From the NCBI GenBank assembly GCA_013396655.1, contig WBMV01005969.1:219534-283533 (forward strand): a stretch of 64,000 nucleotides of DNA, in the 5' to 3' direction. Numbering within the stretch: position 1 is the stretch's first letter; every line of letters starts with the position of its first letter. Of this stretch, positions 11,201 to 26,200 are shown piece by piece. The notes under the pieces are model-generated. The model searched no databases. It was given only the letters and a program-made list of their open reading frames with translations, and was not told the DNA's origin. The DNA comes from Campylorhamphus procurvoides (lineage: Eukaryota; Chordata; Aves; Passeriformes; Dendrocolaptidae). A program made the position numbers and the translations under genes.

Positions 11201-14200
11201 CCAGAACTTCAGTGAACTTCATCCCTTTTCTGACTTCAGCATTACTGCCTGATTTTCTGCAAGTGACCTCAAGACTACTGACATACAAGTAGGACAAGAA
11301 ATAACCACAAGTGGTAAGAAGGAAAGGAAATGCCCTGAATGAAATAGGTTAGAAAATGCAGTCAGAGCCAAGCTCCTGGCCAGACCAGCCTGCTAAGTAC
11401 CTTGTCCACAAAGTTCGGTTCTATAACATTCTGCTTTTCACTTTGAGCAGCTGCTTCAACAGTGACAAAGAAAATGTTGATCCCTGATTCTCTGGCCAGC
11501 CTGGAGGCCTCTTCCACTCGGTCGGTCGGCCACCCATCCACCACCACTACAACCACATTGGGTGCTCCACCTCGGTTTCCATTAGCATCCAAAAAGAAGT
11601 TTTTGTTAACAAATGAAAGTGCCTTCCCTGCAATAAAAGAGGAGTTGAGGAGTTACAGGTCTGGAAGCACTCTGCCTGATAATATCCCTTGAAACTGTAG
11701 GCAGAGAGCTGACTCAAGTGTTGGAGGCTGCAAGAGCTGGGGAAACCAGTTTCTGTGGCCGTATGAGTGGGGGGGGTGGTCACCGCTGTCAGTGCCAGTG
11801 CCTCCTGAGCCCTTCTGCACTGAACCCCCTTCCAGAGAGACTGGGGGTCATGAGCTAAGTTAGCAAGGATTCCCAAAGTGTGATGGGAACTGCCCACAAG
11901 GAGGCAGGTATATCCTGTCCGTTTGTGATGGATTTGCATTTCCCTGGACCAATACATGCAGCTCATGGTGGGAGCAGTGCCTTCTCACCAGCCTTGCTCT
12001 AGTGCTGAGCACTGTTTGGCCATGGCCTCCTCACCCTGTGAAGAGGTGCAGGTGCCTCACTATAGCCCAGGCTCTGAAGTCCCCCCTGAGCTGAGGATGT
12101 GTAAGCAGCCCCATCACCTACCAACATTGGAAAGTCCCCCTTTCTGTTGAATTTTCTCAATGGCATTCCTTAGATCCTTGGAGTTGGCATAAGTTTTTAA
12201 GTTAAATTCTGTGGAAGGGTCATCACTAAAAGAAGAAACAAGAGCAAATATTAGTGTTTTGCCTCAGATACAACACAGCTGTACGAGTGATCTGTGCTGC
12301 CTGGCTCCTGAGTATGAGCTGGAGTGAGACCTTTATCACGCATCAGCCATAGAGCTACAGCTGCCAGAGTGTGCAGTCGTGCCCTGTGGCAATGGGAGTA
12401 GCTGCCCCAGAAACTCTTACCCGTATTGAACAATGCCCATCAGAGGACCAGCACTGCCAATGCCAAGGGCTTGAGCCATGTTACCAAGGAACCGCTTCTG
12501 GAGCTGAAAGCGGCGTTTGCCAATGCTCCAGCTCCCATCCATTAAGAAGGACAAATCGACCTTGCATTCTGAGGAGAGATAAAGAAACATGGAAGATATT
12601 TTTAGTCCTTTCTGATAGCTGTGCCTCTTGTGAGCAGCAACGGCCGAAAATGGCTGCATCCAGTGATTTGTCCTGCTGTGCAAATTCTACAAAAAGCTTT
12701 TGACAAGGTCAAATCACAGCTGGGGGCTCAAGTCTGTTCTACTCATTGGCAAACACAATTCTTGGTGTGATTTTGTCCCATACAACCTCTGAGCTTTGCT
12801 GTGTGACAAAAGGGCAAGAATCTTTTCCCAGGGGTCAGTCTGAGAGCATTGCATTTGGCAGCTGGGGAGGTCAGCCATGCAGGAGCAAACTGGCTTGTAT
12901 CCTGTGTCCTCAGAGCCATGGCTGGAGCTCAGTTTGCTTTGTTTGCAGCCCAGAGGTGGTGGGAGTTTGTAAAGCCAGCTGCGATCCTTGGATTTTGTGG
13001 TCTGACCACCTGCAGATCACAAACTAAGTGGATTTCCTTGGTTGTACTTCTGTGGACTGAAATGATATAGTAGATATAACAGGAACAGTTCTTCACATAT
13101 GGTGTTAATGCTGCTCGGAAGGGAGTGAAGTTCCTGAAGCGTGTGATGCCTGGAATGTTGTAGACCTGTGTGCGCAGCAGCAGCAAGGTGCTGTTGTGTG
13201 TTGCCTCTCTGGGCTGAAAGCAATGTTCTAGAAAAGGTATGCCTGCACCCAAACAAGCTCTTCTCTTTAATTACAGAGGTGAACCTCATCTCTGTGCTTC
13301 TGCAAGTGCTGTCTTCATCACTGCCAGCCTGCTTTCAAATCTCTCCAAGTTAGTGGTGAAATGTTCATCACTGGTGTGTGACCAGGAGTAGGATCAAAAT
13401 TTGGCTTAACTAGAGCGCTAATTAACATTTTCCCCTCCCAGCATCTGGGTCATCCCCATCTCTTGATTTCCCTCTGATGATGCCTTCTACCAATCAGACT
13501 GTTCAAACTAGTGTGTTTTAATCATTAGGTAGCCCGAAGGCTACAAAGCGCCAATTGTTCTTACTGGCTTACGCAACTGCCTCCCATCTCATTACCTTCA
13601 ATTTTTTCTCCTGTAGCTGTCTCTTTTTTCTAATTCTGATAATGCTGAATTACAGGACCGTGACTGAGAACTGTGTCCATTCACAGCAAACCATGAGGCA
13701 AGGTCAGGAACCCACAACAAAGGTCTCAATTAACAGCCAAGTTTTCCTAAATTTCTTGTCCTTCAAAGGGAGCTACACCATGAAGTCTGTATGTGGAACA
13801 TAGGCAGTTTGTTAGCCAGCAGGGTCTGGGTGGGCAGATACATATACTTACATACAGACTTAATTTCTGGGGAGAATTCAGACAGCAGGAATATTTTGGT
13901 GCTGGGACACTGCAAGAGCACAGGCTAAAGGTACTTCATATGGAGGCGAGCACTTTCTGATTTGCAGGGAGGCGAGGTCTGAATTAAAGCTTTTATGGTC
14001 CTAGAGGTATCAGCAGGATGAGAATTTTGCTTCTGGTGTGTCTTATCTCAGCTTAACTGCTGAAACCACTGCTGTCCTTGACTGCATCTCCATTGCACTG
14101 TGCTCTGCTTTCCTACAGTGCAATGGGGTCTGTAGGGCAGAGCCTTCTCCTTTTCTTCTTTCCCTTATTTCTGTATCAGTTTCTGGTGTATTTAACATCT

Positions 14201-17200
14201 TTGGTAGGGAAAAGAATACTTTTAGCTGTTAGGAGGAGCACCTGGGAATACACAGACATTTGGTTCAGTAGTTAAAGAGTCCAGTCAGCATTGAGCTGCC
14301 GGAGGGTGGGCAAGAGAGGTCCCAGGCACTGTTGGGAGGGTGAAACCCCCTCTCTGGGGTCACTCCTCATGAGGAGGTGTCAGACAACCCTATCTCTCCA
14401 CTCAGAGATTGCTTTCTCTTTCTTCTTCAACTCTGGGTCCCATCTAAAGATGAGTTAATGGACAAATCTGCCTATAATTATAAAGATTTCCTTTTCAAAG
14501 TAGGGGAGCCTACATTTTCCTGCCTGGACGTGAGGAATCCTTGATGTTCCCTCTGCATCCCCTCTGTCCTTGCTGTGGCAGATGCCGAGTCCCTTTCTTG
14601 GGTGATTTCCTTCCCTCCCACCCACCGCTGAGGGAAGGGTGCCCGCATGCATCATAGCCATGGGAGCCCACTCTGGTCAGCAGGGCTCGCTCATCTCACC
14701 CTGGCTGCAACACCCTGGATTGCTCTCCTCTGCCAACAAAGTCCCTGAGTGAAGAAGCTCTGCACCCCAGGAGCATGGAGCTGATACTGCCTGGGAAGGG
14801 GCAGCAGGGAGCAGCCACCACCTTCCTGCACAGGTAAGCTAGATTTTGGCTGTTATTTCTTTCCTTGTAGAAGCAAAAACTGGGTATGGGTCGGCAGAGA
14901 GTGCTCACTCTTTTTCCACAAGGGAAAAATCTGTTCCTGGATTTTCATAGGCTTTCTTGAAAACTTACCTTTTCCTAACTAATTCAAATGCATTTTAGCA
15001 ATATGTAATAAATAATATGGTATAGTTTAATTTTGAAATTAATTCTAAAGTACTTACTCTGGTTACCCTGGGAGATGGATTCCAGTGGCTTCGGATTCAC
15101 TTCTTCCTTTGAACTGAAGCCTAGAAAAAGAAAGGAAAGGCTCCATCAGTGTGTGTTCAGTGGCTGCACTTGCTCTGGAAGGAAGCAGGCAACAAGAGTG
15201 ACTGCAGAAACCCCCTGTCCTGAGGATTGATTGATGTGGGAGGGAACAGGGGGGTATGCTCCTTGGAGCTTATGTTTTTCCACCTACATGACTCCTAGGG
15301 TAAAACAAGAGCAGAGGCATTTCTAGGAGTGCCACTAAAATCTCTCCAAACGCCAACTTTACTCCCCTTTGTGAATCAGCCCCCTAAGTGTCAGGGCTTG
15401 CGAACAGGTTTCCTCAGTAGCAGAGACTGGTGGCCGTGGTGTGGGATGGGGATCTCCCAGCAGTTTGCCTCCAAGAACCGGCACTGCCTGCCCACTGGCT
15501 CACCATGCTTTACAGTGAGCTGCACGATGTCTGAAGCAGATGAGCAACAGATTTAGAATGTTGCTTTTCTGTCTGGAGAGGAAGGCATGAGCAGTAACTC
15601 CCGCTGCTGTCTTATAGCTGGGGAAGCAATGCAAGCCACAGCTTCTTGTGTGCCCCTGGAAGACTGGGTTGTTTTGCAAAGTATAAATGAGAGAGGGTAA
15701 ATGGTGTCAGAGAAAGTCTTATGGGCCACTAGTGGATTTTAGCTCAGCACCCATTTTAAGTATTTGGATGGTAGCAGCCTTGGAAACCTGAGTTTATGTT
15801 CTTGTGAGATGCACTGACTCACAGGGCACCACCAGGCTGGCGTCCGAAGGTCTGAAAACGCTGAACTTCACTCATGACTTGAATGTCTGGCAAGAGTCCC
15901 CTATGGTACAGTATCTCCCTTCCAAGCAAGGGCAAAGAGCTGTTTCTTTTCACTACAGCATGACAAGATTAAGGGGATTTAGCTGGGATAATCCTCAGAA
16001 GAGACAGCAATGATCAGACAAGCCACAAACCGAGTGCTCACCAAGAAAGCAGTTGGTCTAATGAACACCAGAATAGCTTATTATTTTTGTAAACTGCACA
16101 TTCATATTTATAAGAAAAGGAGGAGGAAGACTTCCTTAAATTTTCATAGCAAAATAAGTCAAGGAAAAACTACAGACTTAGGAGAGACAGTAAAAAGGTA
16201 ACTTTAGAAAATGCGAGCTTTTACAGAAAAAAGATGAGAAATTACTAGGTGTCACAGCAGCCAACCATAAGCAAGCTGAGCATGAAAGCATCAGTGTATG
16301 TAAAGGGACATCAGGGAAGGTCACCAACTGAATATGACAGGAGGTGTAACAGCCTACGCTGGTTGCTGAAGGTATTAATGACCAAGCCATAATAATGCAG
16401 AAAACTGCCAAGAAAATGGAGGGAAATACCAGCTCCATCTCCCTCTGCCACCACTCCTATTTCTATTCCACCTATGTCTAATAATCCACCCTTCATAATA
16501 GTCAGATATAGCCTCTTAGAGTCCTTCTACCTGCATGCTGAAAGCTGTGCATAGTTCTGGGTCAGGGGCTACGTTTGCATTAAGTCCGAGTATGCAGTAC
16601 CTACTGTAAAGCTGCCCTGATGCCTGTTCCTCACCCAGGAGGCTATAGCACACTGCAGCATCCACAGGGACAGAGTGCTTTGGCTTCTCAGTTTTGAATT
16701 CAGCTGCCAGCGAAGAAAGTTTCTACTGCAGGGACTAAACAGACCTGCTAACAGCAGCACTGTGTGATTTCCCTCTGCCTTGCTTGTCCCCAGGCATCTG
16801 CTCTTGCCTGTCACTAGAACCAGGACACCAAGCTAGCTGGAGTACTGGGCTTCGCCTTGTACAGGAGCCCATGTGGTCACCTATGAATGAAACAGTTAAA
16901 AGGCACAAAGTGTAGCCCTATTTTGTTTATGGCAAGAACAAGTGATTGCTTTGTGTACTTTGTTTGGCATTTTCCCTGGTTTTGTCAGGCTAGGTTACAA
17001 CAGTCTGAGGGCTGGTGTCACTTTTTGGCACTGTGTACGTGGTGCCCTGTGGTGTCTGCAGCCTCACAGGCAGCCTCCCTGTGCTCCTGCCCAACTGTTT
17101 GAGAGAATAGTTTCTGGACAGGGAATAGAAGCTCTCCACCCATCCTGACACTGGCTCTTATGACAGAAATGCCTTGTACCCAGAGTGAGTGGAGCTGGCC

Positions 17201-20200
17201 CTCTCATACTGGGGCAGGCTGGACCCATTCAAAAGTGGGCTGGGAAGCCAGGCTCCATCTGGTTTCATCCCTCATGGCTGGAGCTGTTTGTCCAACATAT
17301 TGCTGGCTTGTGCCTCTTGCCTTGCACATCTGGGATGAACTCCCAGGCAAGGAACAGGGGAGAGTGTGCCTCCCTGGGGTGTGTGTTTGTTCATGGAAGG
17401 CCTGTTTGGATGGGAGAAACATTGTCAGGAAGAGGCAGAGTGGTGGTGCTGGGGCAGCACTGCCTGGGGCTGGCCACTTGTTCCTGACTGAGGAAAAATC
17501 ATGTGGAACGGGGGTGACACCAAACAGTTCTGACTTCTGTCCGGCCTGAAAGTCGTGCTGACAGGGACCAAATCTGCCTTTGAAAGAAGGACACAAGGAA
17601 AGTCTTGTGTGGGCTTATGGTGGGTTTATCTGATGTGGAAGTTAAGGGCAATGTGACTTGGACCCATATTCATCCTCTCTTTTCAACCACATGGATAACA
17701 ATGATTGTGGGTTTTTTTCTTTAAAACCTGAAATAGTCATCAGCTTGCCTTCCTGACTGTATGTTCCAGTACTGGCTTTAATTACAATAGTTCCTCAGTA
17801 ACAGACCAAAGCCAGTCTTCATCGTGCAGCCTGCACACTCACATGTGCCAGCTGGGTATCCCATATGTGCAGTTTCCCCTGCACCTTGTCTTATTTGCAG
17901 AACAGGAAGTAGGTGGATTTAACACTGTAGTGAAATTAGATATGAACATATGCCATCCTCTTTAGCAGCTAAATTGTATGCGGAAGCTAATTCTTAGTTA
18001 TCTGCCTCATGCATTTATCTGCATCCAAGAAAACCTGTATCCCTTCCCCAGGCATACAGCTGACATTAGCCTTGTAGGCAGAGAAAACTCAAGTGTAGGC
18101 AGTGCAGCATTTTTCATTTTTATTTGCCAGTGCAATTGCTGATTCTTGAAGGTTGTGGGTCAGCAGGCTGATTTGTGCTCAGTGGAACAATAAGGTCACC
18201 CACCAAATGCTCTTCCCCAACTAATTGGAGAGGTGGTCAGTCTCTATGGCCCTCCCTGTTGTGCCAGTCCAATTTAAGGTTGGTATTGCCATGGGAATTT
18301 CAGCTTGGTGCATGGGCAGTCTACGCCATGCTAATTAAAGTTCCCTTCACTGATTGTCACAGCTGTCCACACTGATTAAACTTCCCATTCACTTGAGTAA
18401 GACAGCAGTGACTACATCCATGCCAGAAACAATTCCTTTGAAGTGACAATCTGAATTCATCAGACTTTATCACACTAGTCTACACTGGCACTTCAGTTGC
18501 TGAGAAACTATGAATACAACATCCCTTCCCCCATGCCCAACCTTTCATTGCATTTAATACAATCTGTCATTTTCTGCCTCAAAATACCCCTCTGCACCCC
18601 TGGCCCTAGTGCTGTAGCTTTTCCCAAATAAGCACACTAATGGCTTAAGTGACAAAGGAAAAAACCCTTCCACTCTGGCTCAGTCTGCTGTCTGCTGGAG
18701 AAGGGTGATCTGTTCATGTTTGGGACGATGCAAATTTTGACTCAACAGCTATTGCTGCTGACCCTGGACTCGCAGGGTAATGTATGTGGGCTATGCTTCT
18801 CGTCACACCCAATGCAAGGATTAGTCATGCCTCAGCTTTGAAGTAAGCAGAGTGTTCAAGGGAATAGCCTTTACAAGGGCCACCAGCACAGCCCTCTCCA
18901 GCAACAAAACTGATGATGGAAAAGATGTCTTATGGTGAAGCCCCTTGTAAGAGAGAGAGTACCACATCATGAATTTGCCTGTGTCTAATGTAGTCTGATC
19001 TTAGTGTTCCTGAGCAAAGGGAGCCCTTCAATACTGAACATGTAAAATCTGCAGTTGGTAACTGCTCTTGGTTAAGTAGTGGCTACTAGAGCCATCTACA
19101 AATGTAGAGGGTTTTTCCCCTCACCAGCATTTATAAAAATATTATCTCTAGATTGTCAGTTTTTAAGGCTAAAATGTCAGAAAATTTCAGTGATGCTCAT
19201 CATTCTTTACATTTGACTTTAATGCTCCTTTTCTTATCTGAATGTCTTCCCTAAGTACATTGAGATCAGCATAATCTTATTGCAGCTCTAAACTGTGATC
19301 CCAAATGTGGCATTCCCAAAATACCTTGTCATTTACAAATGGATTTCAGTAGCTAGAATCCTTTTCATGTAGTGTAGCTGCCAACTCTTTCTGGAGTTCA
19401 TCTGTTCTGCTCCTGCATTAGGCAGGAACTTCAGACTGATGCAAGCACAGAATAATTTACTAAGATGAAAACAACACACCTTATTTATGATTTTACATGC
19501 TGTAACTGCTTCATGAAATGAGATTATTATCACCAGTGTCATAGGCCTGATGAACAAATAGATTTAGCTTTTCCCATGTGTGATGGAAAACACTTATACC
19601 CAAAGTAGTTACTGGATGCTTAAAATATTTACCTGTCTCAAACAAGCTCAGTCCAGGTTTCCACAAGTCTGTTTCCATTGCTTTCACACATAAAAGAGAA
19701 GAAAAACTATTAGTGAAAATAATGGAATTACTAGAGATTACAAAGTTCTGACTCAGTTTAGAAAGGTCAGTTCGTACAATGATTTACATTCACAACTTTG
19801 GAGCTGAGGAAATCAGTAAACCTGGAAGCCTTTTCATGCAAGTTTCAAGCCATAGTTAGGAGTTTTATATCACTGCCTCCAGAGCTGTAATCTTTTTTAA
19901 AGTTTTAAATACACCTTTTGGATCTGTTTTGGTCTTGTTCCTCTAAATTGCATTGATACTGACGCACAGATACTTCAGTATACTTTTATTTGGTTTAGGT
20001 TGTTTTGCACTGGAAATCTGCAAGTACCTCTCACCTACAGATTTCTCTATCTCCACAGCTCACCCAAACAAAAAGTAGTTGTCTAAATACTGCTTGCCAT
20101 TTGTTGGGCATGGATAACTTCATCAAAAGTGTTGCTTTTATAAATACACCCCTAAATGCCTTTGTTTTTGAAGTCTGCTGCATTCCAAAACGTGCTGGCT

Positions 20201-23200
20201 TACCACCAAATGGATACCCTTGCAATTGACTAGGACAAGAGCAGTTCCTGGGAACCAGAGGAACAGAAGATTTAGGTCTACCAAAGACCTGATAGGCTGT
20301 GCAGAGCGGGTGTGCTTTTGTCTAGAACCAGTGAGTGAAGTATAATGTAGGTTTGGCAGAAATCATGCATGGCCTTGTTGGTGACCTCCAGCCTTGTGTG
20401 GGCACTGACCTTGTCCTTAGGTTGCCTTTCCGGTGAGAAGCTATCAGCTACTCTTTGGGAGAGAGACTTGTTGCATGAGACAGATGGATGAATAAGATGT
20501 GTGGTCTCCCTTAGGGTGGGAGGAACTCTGTCATGGTTCATTGTGGAGCTGCATATCTGTTACGGATCTGCCAATCTTTCCTTTTTATGTAGGGGTGTGA
20601 GCTGAAGGATCAGAGCAATGGAATGTGCCTATCCCCTGTGTCACAGGTTTGTTTCTGCTGTCACCTCATTGACTGGGAGTATCCTCAAAACACAGGCTCC
20701 TTTAGTGTCTCTCTTTAAGCTCAAGAACAACAAACAGATGCTTTTAAAAAAGACAGGCAGATTTTGGAAAGAAAAAAAAGACTGTTTTTTTTTTTTTCAG
20801 AAGGAGCAATGCTTAAGTTTTTCTAGATTAAAGAACTGCTTCAACTCAGATGCCCATAGGTGCTCTAGTCTGTCTAAATCCCTATTGATAAGAGCTGCCT
20901 ATCGCTTCTTCAACCAGTCTTCTCAGTTCACCCATTTAGAACTTCCTGTAGTGGTTTACTTTTTTAATGAATTAAAACACAAGATAAGTGGCAAGGATTT
21001 TGGGCAGCTGCCTGCAAATATGCAGAATATACAGCTTTCTGGGTGAGCTGCTAATCCAGACAGAAGCTCTATTTCTTGCACACAGTCTTAGGCACATAAC
21101 AAAGAAAGCTGTCAGTGAAATGTGTATCTGAAAATGAAATTATTATTCTTACAACTAAGGCTTTTTTGATCCCTACTTGAAAATTCCCATAAAAGCAAAG
21201 GGCATATTTTGATTTTTAAAATAATCCAAGACCAGTCTTAAAAAAAAAAAAGCATTACCACCACAACTCTTCAGCGTAATTGCCTTGGAATATATTTTGG
21301 GCTGAGTATAGGATTTCAAGAGAGCACTTGAAATGCACAATGTGCATTGTCAAGAGGGTGGAAGAGTTGAGACTTTCCAAGGAACATGCATTGAGAAGCT
21401 ACACAAGCAACTGGTGTGTTGGGTAAGCTGTTTTCCCTTTTGGTACCCTGAGCTGATGAGAGGAAGTTCCTCAACAGCATGGCCAAACCCCTAGAGCTTA
21501 TTGTTGCTGTTTGCACACACTCAGTAGATCAAGAAGAGCAACTCGCCTTTCCAAGAAAGATGGACTTGTTCAGGAATTTCCCTTTGATGGCTAGAAAAAT
21601 TTGCTGCTTGAAAGCAACACATCTGAGCTGCCAAAGCCTGGGCTGAAAAAAGGATCAGGACTCATCGGAAATATGGCAAGTATGTGTTTGTGGGTTTTTT
21701 CCTTCTTGTTCTTTGATGGAGAAAACAGAATACTTGATAATGGGAAATTTGAACTTTGTAATTACTCTGGGGGAACCATCAGGTGCCTTAAGCAATTATG
21801 TGGGGTCAAACACTGACTTAGATTTAGATAAGACTGAGCAGTAATCTGATTTATTTTGGCAAAGATTTGGCTAGCCTGAGAATTAGCCACCACATCCTTT
21901 GGTCCAGATGTTAGAGCTTTTTCCATTTCTGCACTGCCAGAAAGGTAGGTCTTCTGCCGCAGACTATCCCCACCCTATATGTGGTGTCACATAACTAGTG
22001 CATTGCCATGACCAGCATGTTTACAGGCAACATATTTACTCTGCTATTCAGCTGAAAAAAGTAGTGCCCCCTTGGTCTTTCCTCTAAAGGTGGGTACTGA
22101 ATTTTGACAAGGGTAAATGAAATTGAAAGAGCACAAAAAATGTGGTATTAGAAAAAAAGAAATGTCTGTGACTTCAGTATGGCCAAAAATATGAAAAATA
22201 CAAACACAGATTGAAACAAGAAGCAAGAGAAGGAGAACGAAACAAGAAGGAATAGCAATATGATGGAATAGAATAGATCTTAGGCAGAGAACTGTATCCA
22301 TTTTAAATATGCTGCAACTAGGTCAACTGCAAATTGTCATTTTGATGAGGAGATTGCTGGGTAAGCTTACTTGGTTGGTATTACCCAGAAAGTCCTACTA
22401 TATAACAGCATCCTCTAGCCTCAATGTGAATGACCACTTGGCTCTAAAATTGCAACACTGCTCCTGTGCTTCCCAGCTCTCACCAAAGCCCTCAGGGCCC
22501 CAGGGACACCTTCATGTGCCACAGCCTTCCCTCCCCAGTGGGCTTGGTTGCCCATGCTAGAGGTCAGTTCTGCCACAGTACAGTACTTGCCTTGGCCAAC
22601 TGCCTGCTGATAGGAAAACTTCCTGGTAAAGGATCAGTTGAATGGGCAGGGAGGAAGAACAGTACAGGTAATGTTTTTACACTCAGTATTAAAAGCAAGC
22701 TCTACCTTCACAATCAGCCTAGACACTCCTGGGAACCTTTGTTTTTGGAGCCTGCTGAAAAACTTTCTCAAAAAGTGATGTTTTGCTCTGAGTTACAGCC
22801 AGATGAATGCCCTTGCAGCTGGCTAGGACAAGAACAGATTTTGGGAACAGGACCAGAAGATTTAGCTCTATCGAAGACCTGATAGGATGCACAGAGCTGG
22901 TTTTTTGTTTCTTGTTTTGACTAACAAATAAGGAAAATTGCAGACACTTTGTAGATGTTGATTCCCACGGCCTGAAACAACAGCTCACCAGTGACCAAGT
23001 TTTCCTTTGCCTTTCGCATTCAGGAAGCTGCTGGTTGGCATTCAGTGCATGAGTCTTGCCCTGGTTCTCCTCCAGGATACAGGAAAACAATCTGCAGTAT
23101 AAGGGCTAATTTGGGGTTGCTAAAACTAGGAAAGAGAGTGGAAAATCTGCTACTAGCAGTTTTGCTCACCCAGGTGGGCTGGAGAGCCGGCAGCCCTCTG

Positions 23201-26200
23201 GAAGGTGGCAACAGGCTCTTGGCGCTGAATACCTGCATGATCTGACAAAGAGGCAAGAAGTTAGATGCCAGCAGGCAACAAGAGAGAAGTATGATGGCAA
23301 GGGTTGCAGTGGCCCCAAATTGTCTTTCTGTACATGTTTTTAAACCAAATGGAAGAAGAAGAAGATGGAAATTTAAAGAAATTTACGAATATTAAAGAAA
23401 GAACTTCAAAGTTGAAAGAGGCTGGCAAAAGCAGAAGAGTTTAAGTGTTAGTAGGTGCTGCACAGTGCAGGTATTAGCTGGTGCACTGGAACAGCTGGTA
23501 GTGGGGTTCTGTGGTGCTGATGATGCTTAGGGCCTGTAAACTGAAAACACATCTCCTCTTAGAGTCAGACCTTCATCCCCCAAACTTACACAGACATGAA
23601 GTTCCCCTCTCATTTTGCAACAGCAAATGTTGTAAAAGACCTCTATAAATGGTTTTAGAATACTGTTTTGAGAACAATTCTAAGTTTTATTAATCCTGCT
23701 TACTTTTTTCCCTAAAAGTTACACCATTGTCACACAATGACCAGTGTGATACAGGGTCTCACTGCATCTTCTATGAGCATGGTTAGGAGGGGAAAATTGT
23801 ATATTACTGCATGCCTTGATAGATATGAGTGGTGGAACTATCTGCGGGGAGGAAGTAGAGGAAGATTGTAATGCCTTTACCTGTATTGTGTCGTAAAATA
23901 TTCCTGTTACTTGCAGAGGTGGAAATGCTCCTGAATGCTTTGAAAATATTATATTGGTTAGCACATGTAGCACAATGTTTTCTAGTATTCTAGCAGTACA
24001 AATCTACTGGTTATTGTTAATTTAAGACATACCTGTATTCTGTCCTCTTCCTTGTGCAGCCTGAACCTGTCCTAGATAGACAGCAAAATGGAAAAGTGTG
24101 ATTTATCCTATGTTTGGTTCAGGATATTGCTACCTGGCTTTTTCACCGAGTCTCACTTTATAGATGTCAGAGTCAATGGTTCATATATAAAGCTTTCATT
24201 AATAGACTTTCTCAGATGTTAACTGTATATTTTGAGCCTGCTGAAAAGAGGATTGCCTTGCTCTGTCTGTCATATAGATTAGCCTAGTTAAAGCTCCCTT
24301 CAGTTATGATTATTACTTATACAGGTCTCTGGTCTGCATTTAAGGACTTGTAGTTACCTCAGTGGTTTGTTTTTCCTTATAACTTTCTTTCTCACTCACA
24401 CTGGTTATCTGTGTTTTTTCTAATTCAGTACCATCCAATTGTGCTGGTTGTGTGAGGAAGGTTTTAATCCCAAACCCAACCCCACCACCACCCCCGATCC
24501 TATACTACCCTTTCTGCAGAGAGTAAGTGAATATGGGCAAACAGGCAGATTGTAAATAATGAGACAGTGAAAAAGTAATGTGGGAGAATTCATGGGTCTA
24601 AAATGTCTTTGCACAAAAGCTTACTTTTTTTACATTACTTTTTTTTAAGGTGATTGGGTTATTAAATTCCCATTGTTCAAAAACACTAGAGGCTCAATGC
24701 ATTTGCAGATGAAAATCATGTCTTTAATCATGCCTTTCATTTCATTAATTATTCTTAAGAAGCTTGTTAACAAACTTATCCTTTAACAAGCCTTTATTCA
24801 TTAGTTTTCCCAGAAAGATTAGTTCCAAAGCCTAGTGAAATCAGTGAGAATGTTCAACTCTTGTGAACACTGGACAGGGGCCCATGAGATTATTTTATCA
24901 ATAAGATGTCATCAATGAGACCATTTTGAATGATTGTCTCAGAAAACAGGAATTGCTGCTCCTTGGGAACTTGATATTGCAAAATTAGGTAAAAGCAAAT
25001 AGCTTGTGTTTGACCCAAACTTGAACCTTTCAGGCCACCAGAAGTCCTTTGATGGGATTTCTAAGAACTGTCCTGAGAGACCTTGTACACTCCAAATGCC
25101 AGAGAGATCTTGTTTAAGGAAATAACAGGCTCATCTGCCAAAACTGGCAAGGCTTCTAAACTCTGTAAGCTTTTAAGGCTCCAGATGGACCACAGCTAGA
25201 CCAGGCTCAGTGTTCAGGTTGCAGAGGGGAAAGTCTGTGTGTGCAGCAGTCAGTGTTGTATGGGATTGTGCGGGGCATGCTTTCCACACAGGAGATCAGG
25301 ATGTACCAAAGTGGTGGTAGAAAATTAACTGAGCTTCAGAGCTCACCTTGTTTCACGTTTATCACAACTGAGCCCAAATGCGTATCTGACACTTTACAAG
25401 GTCAGTAGAAACAGAGAACAAGAGGATAAGAGAGAGATTAGCTCAGAATCCAAGTATTTTATGCCATTTTTTAAACGAATTAACGCAACCCTCTGCACCC
25501 CTGTTAGCAACATGGATTTCTCTCTATGCTCCTTTTGACTGTGCTGTGCCTTGGCGCTGTTCCCTCTTGCTGTACTTCCCAAAGTCACATTACTGCCAGT
25601 AAACTGGTTTCCACTGTGCTGGGGCAAAATTGGTGGTAGAGGAGAAAAGGTTGGGATTGCACTTCCATGGCTAAAGGCTTGTTCTTCCATCAAATTTGAG
25701 ATGCCAGTGAGGCTGTGCCATGTGAATGTGTATTCATTAAAGCAGAGCTCTGTGCAAGCTGAAGGCTGAGACAGGACTAGAAGTCTGTAACAAAGAGCCT
25801 GGACAGTCACCAGGCAAATCCCAGGGACTGGGTCAAAAATTAAAGTAGTTTTTCATTTAGCAGTTTTGCCACATCATGTCTTTAAAGCAGGGGTCCTGCA
25901 ATGGAGCAAAGTCTCTGATATTTTTCCTGTTTCTTTAACAAGCAGAAGATAAAGGAAAAGAACAGCAAGAACTAGGGCAGGAGTTTTGCCCCTGCTCTAA
26001 TGCACTAATCTGCAAGTCCTGCTTTTCTTTTGCCCCTGTGAATTTCTGCCAGTACCAGTAGATGGAAATGGAAATGCCAGAGCTAACACAGCCACGTTCA
26101 TTCTGATTGCGCTCTATTTCATGGCTGTTTACTTTTGAGGTGTCTTTTGCAGGCAAATTACCAGTGCACAGTCAGAAGTAGATCTGTGAATCCCTGTGAG

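Larger units (their letters stand above)
19681..24032 (-). other. VIT: VIT intron 9, carrying a duplicated segment
   Basis: GT-AG intron of about 4.35 kb in phase 1. It contains two related copies of an unclassified 170 bp segment (annotated separately) and an A run near 21240-21251. Confidence 0.85.

Noticed and set aside
12122..12150. Alternative end for the vWA1 middle exon
   Set aside because: The GTAGGT donor at 12121 matches conserved GGLSNVG and is the only one in phase with exon 14.
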